Part shown: piece by piece, positions 1 to 7,920 of the stretch
Numbering within the stretch: position 1 is the first letter of the stretch
How the letters are laid out: each line of letters opens with the position of its first letter
Assembly (NCBI GenBank): GCA_029555025.1
Contig: JAKPTZ010000081.1
Span: 1-64,000, forward strand
From: Deltaproteobacteria bacterium
GTDB lineage: Bacteria > Myxococcota_A > UBA9042 > DTJE01
Length of the DNA: 64,000 bases
Reading direction: 5' to 3'
Made by a program: the position numbers and the translations under genes
The notes under the pieces: generated by a model
The model's input: the letters and a program-made list of their open reading frames with translations, nothing else
The model's database searches: none
What the model was told of the DNA's origin: nothing

Positions 1-17
1 GCTAGCCTAATGCCGCT

Positions 18-1379
18 ATGAAGCTGACTTCAACAGTTAAGGGCAATTCATTCACGTTTCCGGACGTAAAGGCCGTGATGGCGCGGGCCAACGAGCTGAA
101 GTCCGGCGACGAACTGGCCGGCGTGGCGGCGACTTCCGACATGGAACGCATCGCGGCCAAGCGCGTCCTGGCCGACCTGACGCTGAACGACATCCGGGAA
201 AACCCCGCGGCGCCGTACGACAAGGACGAAGTCACCCGTCTTATTGAAGCCGACCTGGACAAGGAAATCTTTGCCAAGGTCAAGGATTGGACGGTGGCCC
301 AGCTTCGCGAGCACGTCCTGTCGGCCAACACGACCGGCGAGGATCTGCTGACGCTTGGACAGGGCTTGACCAGCGAATGCATCGCGGCCGTCGCCAAGCT
401 GATGACCAACATGGATCTGGCGCTCGGCGCCGCGAAAATCCGGGTCATCACGCACGCCAACACCACGCTGGGCCTGCGCGGGCGCTTCTCGGTCCGCCTG
501 CAGCCCAACCACACCACCGACAACCCGGACGGCATCCTGGCATCGACCATGGAAGGTCTGTCCTGGGGCATGGGCGACGCTCTTATCGGCGTGAACCCGG
601 TCACGGACACATGGGAAGCGACGTCGGCGATCCTGAACCGCCTTTACGACTTCACGCGGGCGTTCGGCGTCCCGACCCAGATATGCTGCCTGGCCCACAT
701 CACGACCCAGATGGAAGCGCTGCGCCGCGGCACACCGATGGACGTGATGTTCCAGAGCCTGGCGGGCAGCGAAATCAGTTGCAACGCCTTTGGAATCAAC
801 AACGCGATGCTTGCGGAAGGCACCGCGATGATCGCGGAAAAGGGGACGGCGCCGGGGCCGAACCTGATGTACTTCGAGACCGGCCAGGGCAGCGAACTCA
901 GCAGCGGCGGGCATCACGGCGCCGACCAGGTGACGATGGAGGCCCGCTGTTACGGGCTGGCCCGCCACTACAAACCGTTCATGGTCAACACGGTCGTCGG
1001 CTTCATCGGTCCCGAATACCTGTACAACGGACGCCAGGTCGCGCGCGCCGGCCTTGAAGACCACTTCATGGGCAAGTTCCACGGCCTGCCGATGGGCTGC
1101 GACGTGTGCTACACGAACCACATGGACGCGGACCAGAACGACAACGAGAACCTGGCGATAATCCTGGGCGCGGCCGGCTGCAACTTCTTCATGGGCCTGC
1201 CGATGGGCGACGACATCATGTTGAACTACCAGTCCACCAGCTTCCACGACAACGCGTCGGTGCGCGAACTGCTTGGACTGCGCCCGACCCCGGAATTCGA
1301 GCAGTGGATGGAACGGATGGGCCTGATGAAGGCGGGACGCCTGACGTCTTCGGCCGGAAACATGGGCTTGTTCTTGTGA
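18..1379 (+). CDS. eutB: Ethanolamine ammonia-lyase heavy (large) subunit
   Basis: 453 aa ORF with EutB-like sequence (ANTTLGLRGRFSVRLQPNHTTDNPDGILASTMEGLSWGMGDALIGVNPV; CYTNHMDADQNDNENLAIILGAAGCNFFMGLPMGDDIMLNYQSTSFHDNASVRELLGLRPTPEFEQWM), followed directly by eutC. Confidence 0.97.
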   Translation: MKLTSTVKGNSFTFPDVKAVMARANELKSGDELAGVAATSDMERIAAKRVLADLTLNDIRENPAAPYDKDEVTRLIEADLDKEIFAKVKDWTVAQLREHVLSANTTGEDLLTLGQGLTSECIAAVAKLMTNMDLALGAAKIRVITHANTTLGLRGRFSVRLQPNHTTDNPDGILASTMEGLSWGMGDALIGVNPVTDTWEATSAILNRLYDFTRAFGVPTQICCLAHITTQMEALRRGTPMDVMFQSLAGSEISCNAFGINNAMLAEGTAMIAEKGTAPGPNLMYFETGQGSELSSGGHHGADQVTMEARCYGLARHYKPFMVNTVVGFIGPEYLYNGRQVARAGLEDHFMGKFHGLPMGCDVCYTNHMDADQNDNENLAIILGAAGCNFFMGLPMGDDIMLNYQSTSFHDNASVRELLGLRPTPEFEQWMERMGLMKAGRLTSSAGNMGLFL

Positions 1380-1517
1380 CGTTGTGCGTGTCTGACGGGC
1401 GCGGGCTTGCGCCCGCTTCAGGCGCAGGCAACATGGGTTTGTTCTTATGACGTTGTGCGTGTCTGACGCGCGGGCTTGCGCCCGCTTCAGGCGCCGGAAA
1501 CATGGGTTTGTTCCTGT
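1354..1517 (+). repeat. Tandem repeat (3 partial copies, spacing 71 and 69 bp) of the eutB 3' end including the stop codon and a GC hairpin
   Basis: CATGGG(C/T)TTGTTC occurs at 1361, 1432 and 1501. Between copies lies GCGGGC-TTGC-GCCCGC (1401-1416 and 1470-1485). Confidence 0.95.
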
Positions 1518-1530
1518 AGGGCGGTGACCG

Positions 1531-2415
1531 ATGGACGAAAAACAGATTCAGGATCTGGTCACCGCCGCAGTCGTCGAGGCGCTTGCAAAGCAGAACGCCC
1601 CGACGAAGTTCCAGCCCGGTGGAAACCGTCCTGCCGAAGAATTGAAGCTTGCCAAGCGCGTTGCCGACTGGGCCGGAATGCCGATGCCACTGCCGCCGGC
1701 CCTGCAGAACTGGCTGCCCGATGGCAACCGCGCCACTTACCTTGGCGCGACCCCTGCCCGCCTGGGCGTCGGCCGCACCGGTGTCCGCCCACGCACCGAC
1801 ACGTGCCTGACGTTCCGCGAGGATCACGCCGCAGCCAAGGACGCCGTTTCGTCGTGCCTGGACGAAAACATTCTGAAGCAGTTCAACATCGTCCACCTGC
1901 ATTCGGCCGCGAAGGACCGCGCCGAATTCCTGCGCCGACCCGACCTTGGCCGCAAGCTGGACGCTGAATCAGTTGAAAAGATAAAGAAAACCGCCGTCAA
2001 GGGCGCCCAGATCCAGATTGTCCTGGTTGACGGTCTTTCGGCGACGGCCCTGAACGCGAACGTCCCGACAATCCTGCCGCTGATCCTGGACGGACTTAAC
2101 CGTGCCGGCATCAGGTCTGGAACCGTGTATGCCGTTTCGCTTGGCCGCGTCGTCGTCTCGGACGAAGTTGCCAGGCTGACCGGCGCCGAATGCAGCCTGC
2201 TGCTTGTCGGCGAGCGCCCCGGACTGAAAACCGCGGAATCCATGGGCGGTTACGTGACTTACATGAAGGCCAGGAACTTCAACGAGGCCATGCGCGACGT
2301 CACATCCAACATCCACCGCGGCGGCCTTCGCTGCGAGGAAGCGGCCGCAAAACTGGTCGAGGGCTGCGCAAAGGCCCTGCGGGAACGCAAGACGGGCGTT
2401 GACGCCAACGGGTGA
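1531..2415 (+). CDS. eutC: Ethanolamine ammonia-lyase light (small) subunit
   Basis: 294 aa. EutC-like throughout (LPDGNRATYLGATPARLGVGRTGVRPRTDTCLTFREDHAAAKDAV; GYVTYMKARNFNEAMRDVTSNIHRGGLRCEEAA). N-terminus MDEKQIQDLVTAAVVEAL resembles the enterobacterial EutC targeting helix. Confidence 0.97.
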   Translation: MDEKQIQDLVTAAVVEALAKQNAPTKFQPGGNRPAEELKLAKRVADWAGMPMPLPPALQNWLPDGNRATYLGATPARLGVGRTGVRPRTDTCLTFREDHAAAKDAVSSCLDENILKQFNIVHLHSAAKDRAEFLRRPDLGRKLDAESVEKIKKTAVKGAQIQIVLVDGLSATALNANVPTILPLILDGLNRAGIRSGTVYAVSLGRVVVSDEVARLTGAECSLLLVGERPGLKTAESMGGYVTYMKARNFNEAMRDVTSNIHRGGLRCEEAAAKLVEGCAKALRERKTGVDANG

Positions 2416-2439
2416 CAAACCGCCGTAACGGTTGACAAA
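2407..2439 (+). repeat. Short direct repeat spanning the eutC stop codon
   Basis: AACGGGTGACAAA (2407-2419) and AACGGTTGACAAA (2427-2439), 20 bp offset, one mismatch. Confidence 0.7.
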
Positions 2440-2441
2440 TC

Positions 2442-3722
2442 ATGATTCTGGAACCGATTAAGCCGCGCGTCCTTGGCCTGCGGGTCATCCCGAATGTCGA
2501 TCCACAGCTTGCACGCGACCTGAAGTTGCAGCCGAACCACCGCGCGATCGGCCTGCTGACCTGCACCAGCGACGACGCCCTGTACACCGCGCTGGACGAA
2601 GGCACCAAGGCCGCCGACGTCGATGTCGTCTATGGCCGCAGTTTCTATGCAGGTTCGGCGCACGCAAGCGGCCCGCTTTCGGGCGAGGTCATCGGCATCT
2701 TCGCCGCCGCCGATGAAGAAAGCGTCGCATCCGCCCTGACCGCAACCACCCGTTATCTTGACACAAAGGCCTGGTTCTATTCGGCAAACGACGAATGCAG
2801 CCTGGCGTTTTTCCCGCACGTCATACCGTCGGTCGGGCGGTATCTGGCCGGACTGGCCGGCGTCGAGCCCGGCACCCCGATGGCGTACCTGATCGCCCCG
2901 CCGATCGAGGCGATGGTCGCCCTGGACGCGGCCTTGAAGGTCGCCGACGTTGAAATGAAGATTTTCATTCCGCCGCCGTCTGAAACGAACTTCGCCGGGG
3001 GCTTCCTGGTCGGCGACATATATGCAGTCCAGGCCGCGGCGGCGGCGTTCCAGGAAAAAGTCCTGGAAATGGCGGCACTTCCCCGCGTGATGACGCCAAA
3101 ACAGGAACTTGAATGCCTGACCGAGCGCTTCGGCCGCGAACGGGCGAAACTGGCGAGAAAGGGAAAGAAGCCCTTCCGCATCCTGGAAAGCGGCCTTGAA
3201 CTGGATTCCAAGCCGAGCGGGTTCACGCACCTGTTCGACAACCGCAGCCTGGTGCCGAAGAACCATCCGGCCATCCGGTTCCGCGGCAAACTGGATCTGC
3301 TGCAGGCGTACGTCCTGGACGCCCAGCAGGCGTGTATCGCGGAAGGTCTGGGCGATATCGCGAAGGACCTTGGGGACATCCTGGACTACCTGCGCCGGCT
3401 GCTTGCCGCCGAGGTTGTCGGCACCCCGGTTCCCGAGCTTGTGGTGGGCGGCCTGAAGGCCGACGAGCTTCAGAAGTTATCACATAACACAAAGAAATTC
3501 TTGAATGTCGGATGGGTAATGCCAGACGCGACGATGGGCGCCGCCGTCGTCAAGCTGAACCTTCTGCGCGCCTATTCCAGGGACGTGGAGATCGCCGCAA
3601 TCGACGCCCACGGCGGCGACACCCACATGAACCCGGCGGACCGCGACGCGATGATTCACGGCCTGAACCGCATCAGTTCCGCCATCCACGCCCTGGTCTG
3701 CAAGCGCCTGAACCGCACCTGA
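2442..3722 (+). CDS. eutL-eutT: Fusion protein: EutL-type BMC shell protein (N-terminal about 215 aa) + EutT-type corrinoid adenosyltransferase (C-terminal about 180 aa)
   Basis: N-half IKPRVLGLRVIPNVDPQLARDLKLQPNHRAIGLLTCTSDDALYTALDEGTKAADVDVVYGRSFYAGSAHASGPLSGEV...PMAYLIAPPIEAMVALDAALKVADVEMKIFIPPPSETNFAGGFL is EutL-like. C-half THLFDNRSLVPKNHPAIRFRGKLDLLQAYV...LSHNTKKFLNVGWVMPDATMGAAVVKLNLLRAYSRDVE...GLNRISSAIHALV is EutT-like. Confidence 0.88.
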   Translation: MILEPIKPRVLGLRVIPNVDPQLARDLKLQPNHRAIGLLTCTSDDALYTALDEGTKAADVDVVYGRSFYAGSAHASGPLSGEVIGIFAAADEESVASALTATTRYLDTKAWFYSANDECSLAFFPHVIPSVGRYLAGLAGVEPGTPMAYLIAPPIEAMVALDAALKVADVEMKIFIPPPSETNFAGGFLVGDIYAVQAAAAAFQEKVLEMAALPRVMTPKQELECLTERFGRERAKLARKGKKPFRILESGLELDSKPSGFTHLFDNRSLVPKNHPAIRFRGKLDLLQAYVLDAQQACIAEGLGDIAKDLGDILDYLRRLLAAEVVGTPVPELVVGGLKADELQKLSHNTKKFLNVGWVMPDATMGAAVVKLNLLRAYSRDVEIAAIDAHGGDTHMNPADRDAMIHGLNRISSAIHALVCKRLNRT

Positions 3723-3804
3723 ACCGCATCAGTTCGGCCATCCACGCCCTGGTCTGCAAGCGCCTGAACCGCACCTGAACCACACATGAACCGCGCCTGA
3801 ACCT
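3663..3804 (+). repeat. 56-bp tandem duplication of the eutL-eutT 3' end plus degenerate CCTGAACC repeats
   Basis: CTGAACCGCATCAGTTC(C/G)GCCATCCACGCCCTGGTCTGCAAGCGCCTGAACCGCAC at 3663-3718 and 3719-3774, one mismatch. Spans the TGA stop (3720-3722). Confidence 0.97.
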
Positions 3805-3883
3805 GTCGCTTTCTTGACCATAATAATGATCCGGGCTGACAATTCATCGCAGGGATTGGTTTGTCAACAGGTTGCCCGGAAAA

Positions 3884-4990
3884 ATGGCCGCAGAAAGTCC
3901 AGAAATGCCCGCCCTGACCATCAGGCTTGACGGAGCGGTTGACCGGAACACCGTCGCAAGCACGTGGCGCGACGTGCCGGCGGCCGTCCGGACGGCAAGG
4001 GCATCCGAAATAATTCTGGATCTTCAAGATGTTACCGCGATGGACAGCGCCGGCGCGGCACTGTGCCGGGTGATTGCCGAGACTGCGACCAGGCGGGGCA
4101 CCAGGTTGCATGTCAGTGGCGTCAGCACGCATGCCCGCGACGCCCTGAAGCTGTTCCGCGTCTCGATCCTTGACGACATCGGGCCCAGACGGCGCCCCAA
4201 CATGTTCGAGCAGACCGGCGACGGCATCGACAGGCTCATCGAGGGCACCATCGACATGCTGGTTCTGGTCGTCGATACCTTCTACCTGACCGTCACCGGC
4301 ATCTGGAACCGCATGAACCGGGCCCGTGGCGAATATGTCCTGGATCAGATGGTCCGTATCGGCCTGGAATCCTTCGGAATCGTTGCCCTGATTTCACTGC
4401 TTGTCGGGCTTACGGTCGCCCTTCAATCGGCATCGGTACTGCACGACTTCGGCGCTGACGTCTATCTTGCCGATTTTGTCGGCATTTCGATGGCTCGCGA
4501 GATGGGCCCCCTTATGACGGCCATCCTCGTGGCGGGCCGGTGCGGCAGTTCCATCGCGGCCGAAATCTCGACGATGGTCATTACCGAGGAAGTGGATGCG
4601 CTGAAGACGATGGGCATCAATCCGATACGTCACCTGGTGGTGCCCCGCTTTGCCGCGATTACGCTGACCCAGCCGCTTCTGTCGATTATGTCCGTCTTCA
4701 TGGGCATTCTTGGCGGCCTGGTGGTCGCGATGGTTTATCTTGACCAGAGTTTCGTGACCTTCAACGCAGAGTTATGGTCCGCGCTGACGGTAAAGGATAT
4801 CGTCACCGGCATAATCAAGAGCGTTTCGTTTGCCTGGATTATCGTCTTCATCGGGGCCCACCGCGGATTCAAGGTTCACGGCGGCGCCGAAGGGGTCGGC
4901 ATCGCGACGACATCGTCCGTGGTTCAGGCAATCTTCAGCGTTATCGCGGCTGATGCGATGTTCAGCCTGATTTTCTGGTTTGACTGGTAG
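3884..4990 (+). CDS. mlaE: MlaE-family lipid ABC transporter permease with N-terminal STAS (MlaB-like) domain
   Basis: ORF 3872..4990, ATG at 3884. STAS-like N-terminus (IILDLQDVTAMDSAGAALCRVIAETATRRGTRLHVSG), then MlaE motifs (VGLTVALQSASVLHDFGADVYLADFVGISMAREMGPLMTAILVAGRCGSSIAAEISTMVITEEVDALKTMGINPIRHLVVPR). Confidence 0.95.
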   Translation: MAAESPEMPALTIRLDGAVDRNTVASTWRDVPAAVRTARASEIILDLQDVTAMDSAGAALCRVIAETATRRGTRLHVSGVSTHARDALKLFRVSILDDIGPRRRPNMFEQTGDGIDRLIEGTIDMLVLVVDTFYLTVTGIWNRMNRARGEYVLDQMVRIGLESFGIVALISLLVGLTVALQSASVLHDFGADVYLADFVGISMAREMGPLMTAILVAGRCGSSIAAEISTMVITEEVDALKTMGINPIRHLVVPRFAAITLTQPLLSIMSVFMGILGGLVVAMVYLDQSFVTFNAELWSALTVKDIVTGIIKSVSFAWIIVFIGAHRGFKVHGGAEGVGIATTSSVVQAIFSVIAADAMFSLIFWFDW

Positions 4991-4995
4991 GTGCC

Positions 4996-5799
4996 GTGAG
5001 CAAGGAAGACCCAATAATCAGGGTTGAAAACCTGACCGTCGGATACACGCCGGGAAATCCGATCATCACGGATCTGTCGGTGGAGTTCTCGCGGGGCAAG
5101 ATCTCAACAATCGTCGGAACTTCCGGATGCGGCAAAAGCACCCTGCTGAAGTCGATCATCGGGCTGCTGCGCCCCTGGGAAGGCCGGACATCCGTCGCCG
5201 GGAACGACCTGAATTACCTGGAAGGAAACGAATTGACACTGGCGCTGTCGAGAATCGGCCTGCTCTTCCAGCAGGGCGCCATGCTGAATTCGATTACGGT
5301 GGCCCAGAACGTCGCAATGCCGCTGCGCGAACACACGAAACTGCCGCAGTCCGTAATCCGCGAGATCGTGCGGCTGAAGCTTGACCTGGTCGGCCTTGGA
5401 CACGCAATCGACATGCTGCCGTCCGAACTGTCGGGTGGCATGCGCAAGCGTGCTGCCCTTGCCCGCGCGATGGTGCTGGATCCGGAAGTGCTGCTGTGCG
5501 ACGAGCCAAGCGCCGGGCTTGACCCGCAGACCGCGGCCAGCCTGGATGAATTAATCCTGAACCTGAAGGCCACCTTCGACATGTCGGTGGTGGTCGTTAC
5601 CCATGAGCTGCCCAGCATCGATATGATTGCAGACGACGTTGTGATGCTGGGCCGGGGTGGACAGCTTCTGTTCGACGGTTCGCTTCGCCAGGCGAAGCAG
5701 TGCCAGGTGCCCGAAGTCGTGGCCTTTTTCGCCAGAAGCGTTCCATCCCAATCCGGCCGCAGCAAGCCGCTGCTGTCATACCTGGAGGAAAGGGAATGA
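4996..5799 (+). CDS. mlaF: ABC transporter ATP-binding protein, MlaF family
   Basis: Walker A GTSGCGKSTLL, signature LSGGMRKR, Walker B VLLCDEPSAGLDP; between MlaE and MCE genes. Confidence 0.96.
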   Translation: MSKEDPIIRVENLTVGYTPGNPIITDLSVEFSRGKISTIVGTSGCGKSTLLKSIIGLLRPWEGRTSVAGNDLNYLEGNELTLALSRIGLLFQQGAMLNSITVAQNVAMPLREHTKLPQSVIREIVRLKLDLVGLGHAIDMLPSELSGGMRKRAALARAMVLDPEVLLCDEPSAGLDPQTAASLDELILNLKATFDMSVVVVTHELPSIDMIADDVVMLGRGGQLLFDGSLRQAKQCQVPEVVAFFARSVPSQSGRSKPLLSYLEERE

Positions 5800-6809
5800 T
5801 TACCCGCGCCCAGAAAGTCAGACTCGGGATATTCCTGATCTTTTCACTGGTCGTGCTGTTCGGCACGCTGGGCACCCTTGCGGGCCTGAAGCTGGTTGAA
5901 AAGAACGACGAATATACTGTTCGTTTCAGCATCTCGCTGTCCGGACTCGAAAGGGGCGCTTCGGTCAAGTACAACGGCATCTGGGTCGGGCGTGTCGAAG
6001 ATCTGAACATCAACCGGAAAAACGTCAGCGAGACCATCGTCACGATAAGCCTGAAGCAGGGGACGCCAATCAAGAAGGACACGAGGGCTGTGGTTTCGAT
6101 GTCGGGCATCACCGGCAGCAAGTTCATCGAACTGACCGGCGGTACGTCGGACAGCGAGTTCCTGCCGCCCGGCAGCGAAATCCTGCCTGGTGAATCCTTC
6201 ATGGATCGCCTGACCGGGAAGGCGGAAAACATCGCCGAGAAGATTGAAATCCTGGCCAACCGCTTGAACGCGCTGGTATCCGCCGAGAATCGCGAAAAGA
6301 TCATGACCACGGTCGATAACATCGACAAGCTGGCGATATCGACAAGGGAGACAATTGACGAGAATCGCGGAAACATAAAGGAAACCATAGCCAACCTGAA
6401 GGGCTCGACGGACAAGTTGGACCGGACCATCGCGACGCTGGAGGTCGAGGCGACCGATGCCCTGCGCGAGGTGAAGACGCTTGCGGCAAACCTGAACCAG
6501 GCAGTCGAAAAGCAGAAGATCCGGAATATCGTCAGTAACGTCGAGGTCATCACGGCGGAAGGCAAGGCGGCCGTCGATGAGGCGAAGCTGCGCGAAATCG
6601 TCGTGAAGGTGGCAAGCCTGATCGACACGACCGAAGGAACCGTGCACAACATCGACACGACCGTCCTTCGTGCAAAGGACGACATCTTCTCCAGCCTGAC
6701 GTATCTGGACGAAGCACTTGAAAACCTTTCGGAATTCGCCAGGATGATACACGAGAACCCGGGTTTGATTCTTGGTGGATCCCAGGAAAAGGAGCGCAAG
6801 CTGCCATGA
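5796..6809 (+). CDS. mlaD: MCE-domain (MlaD family) substrate-binding protein
   Basis: ORF 5700..6809; ATG at 5796 overlaps the mlaF stop (ATGA). N-terminal TM and MCE domain (YTVRFSISLSGLERGASVKYNGIWVGRVEDLNI...VVSMSGITGSKFIELTGG), then long coiled-coil tail. Confidence 0.94.
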   Translation: MITRAQKVRLGIFLIFSLVVLFGTLGTLAGLKLVEKNDEYTVRFSISLSGLERGASVKYNGIWVGRVEDLNINRKNVSETIVTISLKQGTPIKKDTRAVVSMSGITGSKFIELTGGTSDSEFLPPGSEILPGESFMDRLTGKAENIAEKIEILANRLNALVSAENREKIMTTVDNIDKLAISTRETIDENRGNIKETIANLKGSTDKLDRTIATLEVEATDALREVKTLAANLNQAVEKQKIRNIVSNVEVITAEGKAAVDEAKLREIVVKVASLIDTTEGTVHNIDTTVLRAKDDIFSSLTYLDEALENLSEFARMIHENPGLILGGSQEKERKLP

Positions 6810-7552
6810 TGAAGAACAAAGCTTTCACGATTACGCTGGGCATTATTGTGCTTCTGCTGATGCTTCCGCTTGCGGGCGGATGCGGAACCGGTCCCCAGCG
6901 CAAGTACTACACGCTCGCATACGCAATCGATGACAACCCGGCCAATTTCGAGAGGGCCCCGCTTTATCCGGTAAGCATCAGGGTCAAGCGGTTCACGATC
7001 GGTGAACCTTACAACAGGCCGCAGCTTGTTTACCGGCAATCGCCCTTTGAATTCATGTACTACGGGTTCCGTTACTGGGCCGCCAAGCCGCAGAAGCTGC
7101 TGCGCGACATCATCAAGGAACACATCCAGTCGCTGAACATTGTCAATTCCATTTACCTGGAATACACCGACAAGGTGCCCGACTACGAACTGGGCGGAAA
7201 CATCGAATCCATCGAGGAATTCGATTCAGGGGGTGACTGGTACGCACACCTGGCGCTGCGGCTGGAACTGACCCGCTTTTCCGACAAGACCGTGATCTGG
7301 CGCTATTCATTCGACCGCAAGAAGAAGGTCGAGCAGAAGAATCCGGTGTTTGTCGTTAAGGCAATGTCCGAGTTGCTGAAGGAAGAGATGGCTGTTATCG
7401 CGGCGCAGATCGACGCGGCCCTTGCCGGGGAACGCGGTTCGAAACCGACCCTGACCTGCCCTGCCACGCCAGTGGATGAGATACCCGTCCTGGAGACTTT
7501 CCCGAGTCAGCCGGACAAGCTGCTGAAGGAAGAGCGGCCGGACGCGAAGTAG
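6806..7552 (+). CDS. ABC-type transport auxiliary lipoprotein (PqiC-like)
   Basis: Lipobox LAGGC, then GPQRKYYTLAYAIDDN...SIRVKRFTIGEPYNRPQLVYRQSPFEFMYYGFRYWAAKPQKLLRDII; last gene of an MCE operon; overlaps mlaD stop. Confidence 0.8.
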   Translation: MMKNKAFTITLGIIVLLLMLPLAGGCGTGPQRKYYTLAYAIDDNPANFERAPLYPVSIRVKRFTIGEPYNRPQLVYRQSPFEFMYYGFRYWAAKPQKLLRDIIKEHIQSLNIVNSIYLEYTDKVPDYELGGNIESIEEFDSGGDWYAHLALRLELTRFSDKTVIWRYSFDRKKKVEQKNPVFVVKAMSELLKEEMAVIAAQIDAALAGERGSKPTLTCPATPVDEIPVLETFPSQPDKLLKEERPDAK

Positions 7553-7596
7553 GCTGCCACCGAGTATTCGTTTACCCCCGTGGACGCCCAAAATTG

Positions 7597-7654
7597 TGAC
7601 AACAACTGTCATTTTTCAGAATTTTGTTGAAATATCAGAGCGAATCGTCATAAT
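7597..7654 (+). promoter_or_regulatory. Putative promoter/operator of the metY-metX gene
   Basis: Dyad TGACA-acaac-TGTCA (7597-7611) inside CAAAATT...AATTTTG (7589-7626); TTGAAA (7627-7632), 16 bp spacer, CATAAT (7649-7654). AT-rich patch in a GC-rich genome. Confidence 0.5.
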
Positions 7655-7660
7655 TGGGGC

Positions 7661-7920
7661 ACCACACCGGCTTTCTGACGGTGGCACAAAGGGACACGAT
7701 GAAGCCAGGATCCACAAAGTCTGATGTCAAATCGGGCGAAAGCTGGCCCGCCGACATCACCCGCCCAGGGACGCATCCCGTATGTCGAATGCGCGGCGGT
7801 GCGGCCGCCGTCCGTTGACCGGTCGCACCAGTTCCCCTGAAACACATGAAGGATTGCTGCCTGCCGCATGGCAGGACGAATATGTCGTGCGAAGCGATGC
7901 ACGGCTTACGGGAGCGTGAA
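7661..7920 (+). ncRNA. Candidate structured 5' leader (cis-regulatory RNA) of the methionine operon
   Basis: About 260 nt between putative promoter and RBS GGGAG. Hairpins include TGATGTC/GACATCA (7722-7759) with inner CGGGC/GCCCG, GGGA-CGCA-TCCC (7768-7779), GGCGG/CCGCC (7795-7809), CCTGCC-GCAT-GGCAGG (7860-7875), CGTGC/GCACG (7886-7903). Confidence 0.45.

Noticed and set aside
48-1247. 399-aa ORF antisense to eutB (and similar ORFs opposite metX/thrA, MFS, hutU, ASH genes)
   Set aside because: Sense strand encodes a recognisable conserved enzyme; the antisense product has low-complexity R/A/H-rich composition.
1380-1520. Programmed frameshift or readthrough giving an extended EutB
   Set aside because: Copies of the GNMGLFL tail are in different frames and separated by stops; tandem DNA duplication explains them.
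3512-3778. 88-aa ORF ending in LNRISSAIHALVCKRLNRT as a separate gene
   Set aside because: Created by the 56-bp duplication shifting frame; its upstream part is an out-of-frame read of eutT.
7691-7713. SAM-I riboswitch-like core GGGACACGATGAAGCCAGGATCC
   Set aside because: Spacing and the paired P2/P3/kink-turn segments of SAM-I are missing, so it was kept only as an uncharacterised leader candidate.
7846-7920. Upstream ATG start (MKDCCLPHGRTNMSC...) for metY-metX
   Set aside because: No Shine-Dalgarno and it lies in the hairpin-rich leader; ATG 7921 has GGGAG at correct spacing.
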